Shown: positions 1 through 8,667 of the stretch, in pieces | Numbering within the stretch: position 1 is the first letter of the stretch | How the letters are laid out: each line of letters opens with the position of its first letter | NCBI RefSeq assembly: GCF_003660165.1 | Contig: NZ_CP032829.1 | Span: 1,749,001-1,813,000, forward strand | Direction of reading: 5' to 3' | Length of the DNA stretch: 64,000 nt | From: Sphingomonas paeninsulae | Lineage (GTDB): Bacteria; Pseudomonadota; Alphaproteobacteria; Sphingomonadales; Sphingomonadaceae | Notes under the pieces: model-generated | What the model was told of the DNA's origin: nothing | What the model saw: the letters and a program-made list of their open reading frames with translations, nothing else | Databases searched by the model: none | Program-made: the position numbers and the translations under genes

Positions 1-185
1 GCCACCACGCCGACCCGATCGCCGCGCACGACATGAACATTGTCCGATCCGGCAAGCTCCACCGATCGAAAGCTGCCGATCGGAAAATTGCGTGTGATTT
101 GCGAACCGTCGTCATGGGCCGCGCTGGCATTGCTACCGCAAGCGGCGATGGCGAGGGCTGGGGCAAGGATGACGAAATGGCGCAT
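1..185 (-). CDS. DUF2807-like lipoprotein, N-terminal fragment
   Basis: The reverse strand opens with ATG at 183-185 and runs off the left edge. The first residues form a short lipoprotein signal ending in the lipobox LAIAAC, so the mature protein should be acylated at Cys16 and sit in the envelope. The following segment (PIGSFRSVELAGSDNVHVVRG) resembles the start of the DUF2807 'GIN' beta-helix domain, which has a repeated 'F..v.v.g...v.v..G' pattern. Only about 61 residues are visible, so the domain call is an inference from a short stretch. The gene lies downstream of carD on the same strand, but a terminator lies between them. Confidence 0.6.
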   Translation of the reverse strand, partial: MRHFVILAPALAIAACGSNASAAHDDGSQITRNFPIGSFRSVELAGSDNVHVVRGDRVGVV

Positions 186-243
186 ATTCACTCTCCGACT
201 GTATTGCCTTAGTAATACACTGAATCGAGCGGGGCCGCAAACG

Positions 244-275
244 AAAAAGGGCGAGCCTTTCGACCCGCCCTTTCG
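244..275 (-). terminator. Rho-independent terminator after carD
   Basis: AAAGGGCG at 246-253 pairs with CGCCCTTT at 266-273. Read on the minus strand, the hairpin is followed by a T-run (complement of 244-248). It lies just past the carD stop and before the next gene on the same strand. Confidence 0.75.
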
Positions 276-297
276 ATTTCGATACTGACGCCCGCGT

Positions 298-843
298 TTA
301 TGCAGACGCAGCGGTCTTGTTATAAATCGCCGCCGAAGCCCGCAGGATTTCAAGCAGCTTTTCGAGCGCCTTTGGCTCGTCGAGCTGTTCCATCGCCGCC
401 AGTTCGCGCGCGAGACGGCTTGCCGCCGCTTCGAAAATCTGACGCTCGGAATAGCTCTGCTCGGGCTGGTCGTCTGCACGGAACAGATCGCGGACCACTT
501 CGGCGATCGACACCAGGTCGCCCGAATTGATCTTGGCTTCATATTCCTGCGCACGGCGCGACCACATCGTCCGCTTGACGCGTGGCTTGCCCTTCAGGGT
601 TTCGAGTGCTTCTTCCATCTGCTTGTTCGACGAAAGTTTGCGCATCCCGACGCCTTCGGCCTTGTTGGTCGGTACGCGCAGGGTCATGCGTTCTTTTTCA
701 AAGCGCAGGACGTAGAGTTCGAGCGCCATTCCGGCGATTTCGGATTTCTGAAGTTCGATTACGCGACCGACGCCGTGCTTTGGGTAAACGACATAATCGC
801 CGACATCGAAAATCAGGACAGTGGCGGGGGCATTGGCAGCCAT
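298..843 (-). CDS. carD: CarD family transcriptional regulator
   Basis: A 181-residue protein that starts at ATG 843. Residues about 10-70 (FDVGDYVVYPKHGVGRVIEL...) form the CarD/TRCF RNA-polymerase-interaction domain, and the helical remainder (KRTMWSRRAQEYEAKINSGD) matches the DNA-binding CarD C-terminal domain. CarD binds the RNA polymerase beta subunit and stabilises the open promoter complex, especially at rRNA promoters. The length is normal for the family. It appears monocistronic: about 200 bp of non-coding DNA lies upstream, and a strong terminator follows. Confidence 0.93.
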   Translation of the reverse strand: MAANAPATVLIFDVGDYVVYPKHGVGRVIELQKSEIAGMALELYVLRFEKERMTLRVPTNKAEGVGMRKLSSNKQMEEALETLKGKPRVKRTMWSRRAQEYEAKINSGDLVSIAEVVRDLFRADDQPEQSYSERQIFEAAASRLARELAAMEQLDEPKALEKLLEILRASAAIYNKTAASA

Positions 844-1048
844 GTATTGCGACCTTTCTAGCGGAAACAGCGCGGCGATTCGTCGAGGATGCTGCGTGAG
901 GGGCGCGGCATGAAATCGACGATGGGCTGATCCTATTGTGACACTCCGAAGGCTGGCGCAGCAGTTATGCCGCGCCGCTTGCGATGTCTTTTAACAGATT
1001 CGCCACAAAAATGCCAGCGCTGGGTAGAATGTTGCGCGGATAACGCCC
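844..1048. other. Intergenic region upstream of carD
   Basis: About 200 bp separate the carD start from the end of the MFS gene, which is transcribed in the same direction. It must hold the carD promoter, but I see no unambiguous -35/-10 pair. CGCCCC at 1044-1049 pairs with GGGGCG at 1059-1064 around the MFS stop codon; no T-run follows on the minus strand, so it is at best a weak terminator. Confidence 0.4.
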
Positions 1049-2437
1049 CTAATTCAACGGGGCGACGGTTTTTACGGTGTCGACTTCACGCGTGTTCGGT
1101 TTGCGAATGGCCGGATTCAAACGCGCGATACTGCACAGTCCGGCAATGACCGCCAACCCACATGCGACCAGCGCGGGGACTGAGCCGCCACCAAGGCCCA
1201 GCGCCAGCAATGCCGCTACCAGCGTCGCTCCGATCGTCTGTCCGCACAGACGGATCGTGGAGATCAGTCCACCGGCAGATGCCGCACGCTCACGCGGGGC
1301 AGACCCGATGATAAGCCGGGCATTGGGTGACATGAACAGGCCAAAACCGGCCCCACACAGGGACATGCGCCATGCCACGTCGAAATAGGTCGGATGCCCC
1401 GGCATGAAAGCGATCAGCACGAGAGCGACGATGGCGATGCTCATGCCGATGCCGCCAAGTATGCCCGCCGGATATTTGTCCGACAGCGTCCCGGCCAGTG
1501 GAGCGACGAACAATGTCGTCAGGGGCCACGGAGCCATCATCGCACCGACATGTTGAGGGGTGAAGCCAAAGCTGTGTTCCAGCCGAAACGGCATAGAGAT
1601 AAGCAGCGTCATCGACGCGATAAACACGGTAAAACCGCCAATTGCTGATAGGGCAAGGACCGGCCGCGCCAATAAATCGACCGGCAGGACAGGGCGCGGC
1701 TCCCTTTTCTGGTTGCGGACCAGTGCTACGGCGAACCCGACCCCGATGGCGGTTATGAATGCCGACACCATCGGTGAACTGCCATGCACAGCACTCTCAA
1801 GCCCACCGATCAGCAACCCGAACGTCGCCGCACACAGTAAAGCTCCAGCAAAATCAAAGGGTTCGACCCGAGGAGGCGGGTTCGGCAGGAACGTCCCCAG
1901 CGCCAGAGACCCCAGCGCAAACGGAACAGCAGCGGCAAAAAGCCAGGGCCAGCTTGCAAAAGCCAGCAGAAAACCCCCGGCAGTAGGCGCCAGTGCGGCA
2001 GCACTCGACACCACCACACTATTAAATCCCAATCCCCGCCCCAGTTTCTCCGGAGAGTACAATGTCCGCAACATCGCCGACGTAACACTAAGCACAGCCG
2101 CCGCGCCGAGCGCCTGAAGCGCGCGGACAACCAGCAGGAAGGGCAGGGTATTGGCAAAAAACGCGAGCAGGCTCGCTGCCGCAAACAGGATCTGGCCGTA
2201 TTGATACAGTCGCCGCAGCCCGATGCGGTCGCCGATTGCCGACAGCGGTAGCAATGTCATCACCAGCACAAGCTGATAGACCGTCACGATCAAAACCGCC
2301 GCCGATGAATCGACGTGGAGGTCGTGGGCAATTGTCGGCAAAGCTACGTTGGCGATACCGCCATCCAGGATTACCAGCGCCGTCCCGAACGAAATACCCG
2401 CTATGCCCGCGACGGTTCGAAGACGTTCGTGATTCAT
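1049..2437 (-). CDS. MFS transporter, DHA2-like drug exporter
   Basis: A 462-residue polytopic membrane protein. I chose ATG 2435-2437 (MNHERLRTVAGIAG), because the open frame upstream of it is not membrane-like and a GAAAG-type ribosome site precedes this ATG. The first helix carries LDGGIANVALPTIA, the DHA2 'LDxTIVNVALP' motif D1, and residues about 75-85 hold the GDRIGLRRLY loop typical of MFS motif A. The length fits the 14-helix DHA2 family, which exports drugs or metabolites by proton antiport. The substrate cannot be deduced. A short non-coding gap separates it from msrA, which is upstream on the same strand. Confidence 0.85.
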   Translation of the reverse strand: MNHERLRTVAGIAGISFGTALVILDGGIANVALPTIAHDLHVDSSAAVLIVTVYQLVLVMTLLPLSAIGDRIGLRRLYQYGQILFAAASLLAFFANTLPFLLVVRALQALGAAAVLSVTSAMLRTLYSPEKLGRGLGFNSVVVSSAAALAPTAGGFLLAFASWPWLFAAAVPFALGSLALGTFLPNPPPRVEPFDFAGALLCAATFGLLIGGLESAVHGSSPMVSAFITAIGVGFAVALVRNQKREPRPVLPVDLLARPVLALSAIGGFTVFIASMTLLISMPFRLEHSFGFTPQHVGAMMAPWPLTTLFVAPLAGTLSDKYPAGILGGIGMSIAIVALVLIAFMPGHPTYFDVAWRMSLCGAGFGLFMSPNARLIIGSAPRERAASAGGLISTIRLCGQTIGATLVAALLALGLGGGSVPALVACGLAVIAGLCSIARLNPAIRKPNTREVDTVKTVAPLN

Positions 2438-2546
2438 CGCGTGGGCTTTCAACGTGAGCGGGCACCTCTGCAAGCCCTGTTCGCTTGCGACAACGGTATA
2501 TATTATTTCAAGCCCGTACCCCCTTCCGCCCCCGCTAATCGTTTCG

Positions 2547-3056
2547 TCAGCCCGCAAGCGTCCGATGGGGGAGTTTCCAGTTCGGACGCACAAAATGGCA
2601 AGTATAGCCATTCGGAATACGCTCGAGATAATCCTGATGCTCGGGCTCTGCGGCCCAAAACTCACCAACCGCAGCAACTTCGGTCACAACCTTTCCAGGC
2701 CAGAGACTCGACGCTTCCACATCGGCAATCGTATCCTCCGCTACCGTTTTTTGCGTGTCGTTGGTGTAATAGATCGCCGACCGATAGCTCGCACCAACGT
2801 CATTCCCCTGCCGGTTTTTGGTCGTCGGATCATGGATCTGGAAAAAAAATTCCAGGATCGCCCGGAAGCTAGTGATCGCAGGATCGAAGATAATCTCGAT
2901 CGCTTCGGCGTGGTTCCCGTGATTGCGATAAGTCGCGTTCGGCACTTCGCCGCCCGAATACCCAACGCGGGTCGAAATCACGCCCGGTTGTCGACGCACC
3001 AAATCCTGAACGCCCCAAAAGCAACCACCTGCAAGAACGGCACGTTCGGTACTCAC
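2547..3056 (-). CDS. msrA: Peptide-methionine (S)-S-oxide reductase MsrA
   Basis: A 169-residue enzyme that reduces the S-epimer of methionine sulfoxide in proteins, using thioredoxin. The catalytic motif GCFWG is at residues 11-15, and the family signatures VGYSGG and [23 protein letters not shown] follow. A second cysteine in NGYTCHF near the C-terminus may act in disulfide relay. Its ATG overlaps the msrB stop codon by 4 bases (3053-3056), so the two are translationally coupled, as is common for MsrA/MsrB repair pairs. Confidence 0.95.
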   Translation of the reverse strand: MSTERAVLAGGCFWGVQDLVRRQPGVISTRVGYSGGEVPNATYRNHGNHAEAIEIIFDPAITSFRAILEFFFQIHDPTTKNRQGNDVGASYRSAIYYTNDTQKTVAEDTIADVEASSLWPGKVVTEVAAVGEFWAAEPEHQDYLERIPNGYTCHFVRPNWKLPHRTLAG

Positions 3057-3502
3057 TTCACGCGCTCCACTTGAGGCAAATAGTCGCCGTAACCTTTGGC
3101 CTCCATGTCGTCGCGATCGACAAAGCGCAGCGATGCCGAGTTGATGCAGTAACGCAGCCCACCGCGGTCGCGTGGTCCGTCATCGAAGACATGGCCGAGG
3201 TGGCTGTCGCCATTCGCAGAGCGCACTTCGGTGCGGACCATGCCGAGCGACACATCACGAATCTCATTCACGTGCGCAGGCTCGATGGGTTTGGTAAAAC
3301 TGGGCCAGCCGCAACCGGAATCATATTTGTCGGCAGACGCGAACAATGGCTCGCCCGATACGATATCGACATAGATGCCGTGTTTCTTGTTGCCGAGATA
3401 TTCGCCCGTACCGGGCCTCTCGGTCCCGCTTTCCTGTGTCACGCGATATTGTTCCGGGGAAAGTGCGGCAACGGCTTCATCAGTCTTGCGATAGTCTGTC
3501 AT
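3053..3502 (-). CDS. msrB: Peptide-methionine (R)-S-oxide reductase MsrB, zinc-less form
   Basis: A 149-residue MsrB (SelR fold), which reduces the R-epimer of methionine sulfoxide. The SGCGWPSF motif supplies the resolving Cys, and [11 protein letters not shown] the catalytic Cys. The two CxxC zinc motifs found in many MsrB proteins are absent: the equivalent places read [13 protein letters not shown] and [13 protein letters not shown]. It therefore belongs to the zinc-free subclass. It is the first gene of the msrB-msrA pair. There is no signal peptide, so it is cytoplasmic. Confidence 0.95.
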   Translation of the reverse strand: MTDYRKTDEAVAALSPEQYRVTQESGTERPGTGEYLGNKKHGIYVDIVSGEPLFASADKYDSGCGWPSFTKPIEPAHVNEIRDVSLGMVRTEVRSANGDSHLGHVFDDGPRDRGGLRYCINSASLRFVDRDDMEAKGYGDYLPQVERVK

Positions 3503-3647
3503 CTATGCCTCCATTAGTGGCAGATATGGGGACACGTTTCGGGCATTTCTACCGGGCAAGGACAGAAAGCCGTGGTCTCATGGCCTTCTGCACGATCATT
3601 GCGGATGATGTATCGGGTTAACGTCCGCATAATAGGAATGCTTTGAA

Positions 3648-4304
3648 ATGACATTAACCCTCTATGCCCACCCCTTCGCCTCTTACTGCTGGAAAGCGTT
3701 GATCGCGCTTTACGAGAGTGGCACGCCGTTTACGTTTCGCTTGATCGACCTTGGAGATGCAGCCTCGGCATCTGAGCTGGAGCGCCTTTGGCCGTTCAAG
3801 AAGTTCCCGGTGTTAATCAACGGAGAAAAGTCGGTGATCGAATCTACGATCATCATTGAGTATCTCGACCTGCATTATCCGGGTCCGGCTCGACTGGTTC
3901 CGGTCGATGCAACGGACGCGCTCGACGTGCGGTTCGCCGATCGGTTTTTCGACAATTATGTTCAAACGCCCATGCAGGCGATTGTCTCCGATGCGCTGCG
4001 AGGCGACAGGCGCGATCCCGATACCGTAGCTCATGCTCGCGCTAACCTCGACACAGCTTATGCCTGGCTGGAGGGCCGCATGGCGAACCGTGAATGGGTG
4101 TCTGGCGATCACTTCAGCCTTGCCGATTGTTCGGCAGCGCCCGCCTTGTTTTACGCGGACTGGGCCCACCCGATTGGCAATGCTTTCCCCAGCGTGCGGG
4201 CCTATCGCGCCCGTCTTAATGCGCGACCGTCGGTCGCACGAACTATCGACGAGGCACGTCCCTACCGCCATTTCTTTCCCCTAGGTGCTCCCGATTGCGA
4301 CTAA
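3648..4304 (+). CDS. Glutathione S-transferase family protein
   Basis: A 218-residue cytosolic GST. The N-terminal thioredoxin-like half (residues 1-80) contains the candidate catalytic region YAHPFASYC, the cis-proline FPVL and the glutathione-binding ES pair (VIESTIIIEYL). The C-terminal all-helical half contains the N-capping-box-like segment SGDHFSLADCSAAP. An AGGA ribosome site precedes ATG 3648. The gene is divergent from msrB, so a role in redox or electrophile defence is plausible, but the substrate is unknown. Confidence 0.88.
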   Translation: MTLTLYAHPFASYCWKALIALYESGTPFTFRLIDLGDAASASELERLWPFKKFPVLINGEKSVIESTIIIEYLDLHYPGPARLVPVDATDALDVRFADRFFDNYVQTPMQAIVSDALRGDRRDPDTVAHARANLDTAYAWLEGRMANREWVSGDHFSLADCSAAPALFYADWAHPIGNAFPSVRAYRARLNARPSVARTIDEARPYRHFFPLGAPDCD

Positions 4305-4820
4305 TAACACCTGTTTGCAAAGGGGGGTGATCATGGAAGATGCGAATGTGATCGCGATTACGGGATTCCGCTTTTTGTCTGACTGTATCGAGCGACGGTT
4401 GCAGAGCTAAATCGGCCCACAACGGAGAACACCGTGCTGATAGCCGTAGCCAGAGAAATGCTGAGCGAAGATCGGGATCCGTCATGCACATCCATCTCAT
4501 CAGCTATATCGCGATCATGAAACAAACAAAAATGCCTAAAGTTATGAAAATTTTGGGTGATATAACCTAAATTCACCCAAATTTTTCGCAATTTTTGGGA
4601 TTGCACGCTCTATTGAAATGTATCACACTTCCACTCGGGAGTAGATAAAGCAGTGGCATCGGGTTAGTTGCCAATAAACGGGGCATTTGGAAAGAGTTGG
4701 TTAAGTCCAAAGGTATCTGAAATATGATGCTGGATTTATCAATACAATAAAACTTTAATTATGTGACCATTTATTGGATTGCCGACTGCTGTCTACAATA
4801 GTTTGCTTGGGGGCAGAGTT
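4305..4820. other. AT-rich intergenic region with inverted repeat
   Basis: About 515 bp with no recognisable gene, clearly richer in A and T than the rest of the window (roughly 4500-4780). TTTGGGTGA at 4552-4560 and TCACCCAAA at 4573-4581 form a perfect 9-bp inverted repeat with a 12-base loop, and a further TTTTTGGG lies at 4592-4599. This could be an operator for the TBDR gene downstream or a remnant of transferred DNA. Short open frames here show no family resemblance. Confidence 0.45.
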
Positions 4821-7283
4821 GTGATTCGACGCGTCTATTTTTCGAGCCGCTTTAAGTTTATCCGAATTACGTTGCTAGTTTCCGCGAGTTTACTTGGCTC
4901 ATCAACTGCTATCGCTCAAGAAGCGGCAGCTTCAATCGGGCTGAAAGGTGCCGATGCCGAAACCATAGCCGAACGGGCAAATCAATCTTCTGAAGCGAGC
5001 GGCGGCAACGAGGGTGAGATTGTCGTCACTGCCTTGAAACGCGCAACGAATATCCAGGACACGCCACTCTCCATCTCTGCCATCGGAGCTAAAACCCTCA
5101 CTAACATGGGCATAACGGATAGCACCCAACTGGCACGATCAACCCCTAGCCTGGTGTTCCGTGAAAACGGCAATGGCCCTGGCACGCGCGTCATTATTCG
5201 CAACATTCAGAGCTCGGGCGAGCCAGTGGTCGGCGTTTATTATGATGAGACTCCGGTCGTTGGATCAGCCGGTGTCAGCAACGATGCGGGTGGCAGTTCG
5301 CCGGAAATTCGCTTGTTCGACGTCGAACGGGTGGAGGTACTGCGTGGTCCGCAAGGCACACTTTACGGATCGGGATCGATGGCAGGCACGCTTCGACTGA
5401 TCTTTAACAAGCCGAATATGAACGAGACTCAGGGTGGGGTCGCGGGTCAGGTTAGCACTACGGCGCACGGTGGCCCCGGCTATGAAACCCAAGGATTCAT
5501 CAACCTTCCGCTTATCGAGGACAAGTTGGCGGTTCGCGCCGTCGGGTTTTATCGCGACCGCGACGGTTATCTCGATAACAGTCGGCTTGGACTGAAGAAC
5601 TTTAACGACACGACGAGCAAGGGCGGTCGTTTGATGGTTCGGTTCAAGCCGACCTCGGATATCACTTTCGATGGGCTTGCTGTAATTCAGGATACAGATA
5701 CTTTTCATTCCAACTGGTTTTTTCCAACCTACGCCAGCGGTGGTCAGCCGTATGACGCCAGCTACGAATCTGTACAGCCGCAGAAAGACAATCTTCACCT
5801 CTACAGCGGCACGTTGAACTGGGATCTTGGTGGCGCGATTTTAACCGGTGTTGCTTCGTATTCGAAACGTGCCCTTGAGTATAATTACGACACATCGCAA
5901 TATTTTCGGAATGCCTCAGCTAACGCTACAGTCAATTCCGCAGGATGTCGCAACTATGCTGGGAGCGGAACTGCTGCCTGTTCTTCTGCTCAATTAGGGC
6001 AATACCGTCAATACGCACTTTCAATGGCGCCATCGACAGCATATTCGCCGCAAGACACCAAAAACTCGACCCAGGAATTGCGCCTGTCGTCGAGCGGGAA
6101 AAGCGCGCTGAACTGGACCGTTGGAGCTTTCCACGCCGTGCGCAAGACCGGGATCGTCAGCGACGTTAACGCCGTCGATCCTGCGACCGGACAGATGATT
6201 GTTCCGTTGACGACAGTGCCAACTGTCGCAGGCAACGTAACCCGTCCGGCAACAGTCTTATTCCGTCGGGTGATCGAGGACGAATTGAAGCAAGTCGCTT
6301 TTTTTGGAGAGGTTGGCTACGCAATTACCAGTCGATTGAATGTAACCGCAGGCGGACGGTATTTCGATTATTCGAAGACCGTGACGGGATCGGTTACCGT
6401 TCCGAACATCGTTATTGGCAATGGTCTGGAACCGCCGACGACGTCCAAAGCGTCCGAAAATGGATGGGTGTTCAAGTTCAGCGCCGATTATCATCTGACG
6501 GACGACGTGATGCTTTATGCTCAGGCCGCCCAGGGTTTCCGTCCGGGCGGCGTCAACCAGGTAATCGGGCTGCCGTCGGCGCTTGGGCCATATACGTCGG
6601 ACAGCCTGTGGAACTATGAAGGTGGCATCAAGTCATCGTGGTTCGACCGCGGTCTGATATTGAACGTAGACGTTTTTCAGGTTGACTGGTCCGACATTCA
6701 ATCGTCGGCGCAAACTTCTAATGCTCAGGCAAACGGCAGCACATTTTCGTTTATTACCAATGCCGGAAATGTTCGCATTAGGGGAATCGAGCTTGAGTCC
6801 ACAATTCGGCCTCTGCGCGGACTGATTCTACAGGCATCGGGTTCGTATATCGAGGCGAAACTTACTGAAGATCAGCGCCCGGTTAATGGCATTACCATCG
6901 CGGGTGCGGGGCTAAAAGGTGACTTCGTTCCCAACACGCCAAAAATCACGGCTCAGGCATCCGCGCAATATACTTATCTACTTGCTGATAACATTGAGCT
7001 GCTGACCCGTGCGGACATGAATTACGTCAGCTCTGCCTGGAACCTGTACCAGCGAACCAATGCGTTTCAGCAGCGGCTACCCGGGTACGCTACAGTTGGC
7101 TTGCGTGCTGGGGTCCAGGCGGAAAACGGTGACTGGGGAATTTCCCTGTTTGCGAACAACCTGTTCGACAAGGTCGGTCTTTCCACAAAGGGCAACGGTG
7201 CCTTGTTCGGCGGCGGCAACAACGTCCGCACGGTTAGCATCGCGCCACGTACGATTGGCATCGATTTCCGAAAGAATTTCTGA
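4821..7283 (+). CDS. TonB-dependent receptor
   Basis: An outer-membrane receptor of about 820 residues. I prefer GTG 4821, which gives a normal signal peptide (RRVYFSSRFKFIRITLLV...SSTAIA) after a G-rich site; a TTG 14 codons upstream (4779) is also open. The TonB box EIVVTA is near residue 65. The plug domain follows (DTPLSISAIGA, VERVEVLRGPQGTLYGSGSMAGTLR), then the beta-barrel, ending in the expected aromatic residue (GIDFRKNF). Two secreted amidohydrolases follow in the same direction 30 bp downstream, so the ligand may be a peptide-like or amide compound that they hydrolyse in the periplasm. There is no iron box upstream. Confidence 0.93.
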   Translation: MIRRVYFSSRFKFIRITLLVSASLLGSSTAIAQEAAASIGLKGADAETIAERANQSSEASGGNEGEIVVTALKRATNIQDTPLSISAIGAKTLTNMGITDSTQLARSTPSLVFRENGNGPGTRVIIRNIQSSGEPVVGVYYDETPVVGSAGVSNDAGGSSPEIRLFDVERVEVLRGPQGTLYGSGSMAGTLRLIFNKPNMNETQGGVAGQVSTTAHGGPGYETQGFINLPLIEDKLAVRAVGFYRDRDGYLDNSRLGLKNFNDTTSKGGRLMVRFKPTSDITFDGLAVIQDTDTFHSNWFFPTYASGGQPYDASYESVQPQKDNLHLYSGTLNWDLGGAILTGVASYSKRALEYNYDTSQYFRNASANATVNSAGCRNYAGSGTAACSSAQLGQYRQYALSMAPSTAYSPQDTKNSTQELRLSSSGKSALNWTVGAFHAVRKTGIVSDVNAVDPATGQMIVPLTTVPTVAGNVTRPATVLFRRVIEDELKQVAFFGEVGYAITSRLNVTAGGRYFDYSKTVTGSVTVPNIVIGNGLEPPTTSKASENGWVFKFSADYHLTDDVMLYAQAAQGFRPGGVNQVIGLPSALGPYTSDSLWNYEGGIKSSWFDRGLILNVDVFQVDWSDIQSSAQTSNAQANGSTFSFITNAGNVRIRGIELESTIRPLRGLILQASGSYIEAKLTEDQRPVNGITIAGAGLKGDFVPNTPKITAQASAQYTYLLADNIELLTRADMNYVSSAWNLYQRTNAFQQRLPGYATVGLRAGVQAENGDWGISLFANNLFDKVGLSTKGNGALFGGGNNVRTVSIAPRTIGIDFRKNF

Positions 7284-7313
7284 GGTTTGTCAGTTTCATC
7301 TGAAAGGATCATA

Positions 7314-8630
7314 ATGGTTTACGTTTCGACAAAACTTCGTGCTTCGGCGGCAATGGCCCTGGCACTCACAATGGCGGCAACACCGGCATTTGCAAAAGAT
7401 GTGGTTATTCACGCCGGAACTTTGATCGACGGCATTTCCGCTACGCCAAAGACCAAGGTGTCTATTATCATCAAGGACGAACGGATCGTGGGCGTCCAGA
7501 ACGGCTTCGTAACGCCGACGGGGGCTGAAATTATCGACCTGTCCGGTTCGACCGTCTTGCCGGGTTTCATTGAATCGCACGATCATATTTCTTCGTCTGG
7601 CGACCGTCGGCCAATGAATCGCTTTACCCAAACCGAGGGTGATGCAGTGGTGGCGGGCGTATTGAACGCGCGCCGGGAAATCGAGGAAGGATTCACCACC
7701 GTCCGCGATCTGGGATCGGGTCCGCTGACCGCGCCGGCGCTCATTCGGGGGATCACTGCGGGGCAACTGGTTGGTCCACGCCTCTGGACGGCGCTCGAAC
7801 CCCTTGGCCCAACGGGCGGCCATTCTGATCGGGCCAACGGTATGCGCCCCGACATAACTTTCGGTGGCCGGGATGCCTCGATCGTGGATAGTCCCGAAGA
7901 AGGTCGCATCAAAGTGCGCGAGCATCAGCGGCGAGGGGCAACGGTTATCAAGATTATGCCTAGCGGTGGTGTTGCCTCCATCGGCGATGATCCCAATCAT
8001 ATGACGATGACCAAGGACGAAATGGTCGCGATCATCGATACGGCGCATGAACTGGGCTTGAAGGTTGCGGCGCACGCTCATGGCAAGAAAGCTATCGATA
8101 CAGCCATTTTGGCTGGCGTGGATTCAATCGAGCACGGCACTTATGCCGACGCCGAAAGCTACAAATTGATGAAATCGCACGGAACGTTTCTTGTCCCGAC
8201 GTTGCTGGTGGCCGACGAAATCTACCAGACTGCGACCAAAACACCTGATTTGCTGCCACCGACGGTCGCAGCAAAAGCGATCGCAGTAACTCCGACGATG
8301 ATCGGCAATGCCGGTCGGGCTTATCGGGCAGGCGTAAAGATCGCGTTCGGTACAGATCAGGGCGCGACTTCTCGGCGAAACAAAGCCGAGGAATTCGGCC
8401 TTTTGGTAAAGGCGGGGCTTACTCCAACCGATGCAATCTATACGGCAACCCGTAACGCTGCCGAATTGCTTGGCGCAGCGCAGGATGTCGGATCGGTACA
8501 GGCCGGTCGTTATGCAGACATTGTGGCCGTCAGCGGCGATCCCCTGGCCGATATCACGCTGCTGGAGCGGGTCCAGTTCGTGATGAAGGGCGGCGAGGTA
8601 TTGAAGGCCGAAGGCAAGCTCCTCCGTTGA
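7314..8630 (+). CDS. Secreted metal-dependent amidohydrolase (copy 1)
   Basis: A 438-residue amidohydrolase-superfamily enzyme with a signal peptide cleaved after TPAFA. ATG 7314 has a good ribosome site (GAAAGGA). Metal ligands are visible: HxH in ESHDHIS, the probable carboxylated Lys in VIKIMPSGG, His in VAAHAHGK and in SIEHGTYAD, and Asp in FGTDQG. The family (COG1228-like, imidazolonepropionase-related) includes Xaa-Pro/Arg/Lys dipeptidases and carboxypeptidases, so a periplasmic peptidase or amidase role is likely. It is a close tandem paralogue of the next gene and probably shares the TBDR promoter. Confidence 0.9.
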   Translation: MVYVSTKLRASAAMALALTMAATPAFAKDVVIHAGTLIDGISATPKTKVSIIIKDERIVGVQNGFVTPTGAEIIDLSGSTVLPGFIESHDHISSSGDRRPMNRFTQTEGDAVVAGVLNARREIEEGFTTVRDLGSGPLTAPALIRGITAGQLVGPRLWTALEPLGPTGGHSDRANGMRPDITFGGRDASIVDSPEEGRIKVREHQRRGATVIKIMPSGGVASIGDDPNHMTMTKDEMVAIIDTAHELGLKVAAHAHGKKAIDTAILAGVDSIEHGTYADAESYKLMKSHGTFLVPTLLVADEIYQTATKTPDLLPPTVAAKAIAVTPTMIGNAGRAYRAGVKIAFGTDQGATSRRNKAEEFGLLVKAGLTPTDAIYTATRNAAELLGAAQDVGSVQAGRYADIVAVSGDPLADITLLERVQFVMKGGEVLKAEGKLLR

Positions 8631-8667
8631 GATAACGAACATACCGCCGACAGATTGGGAGAGAGTA

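Noticed and set aside
4243-4606. Minus-strand open frames (82-85 codons) in the AT-rich spacer
   Set aside because: No recognisable family, no ribosome site, and composition unlike the coding DNA around them.
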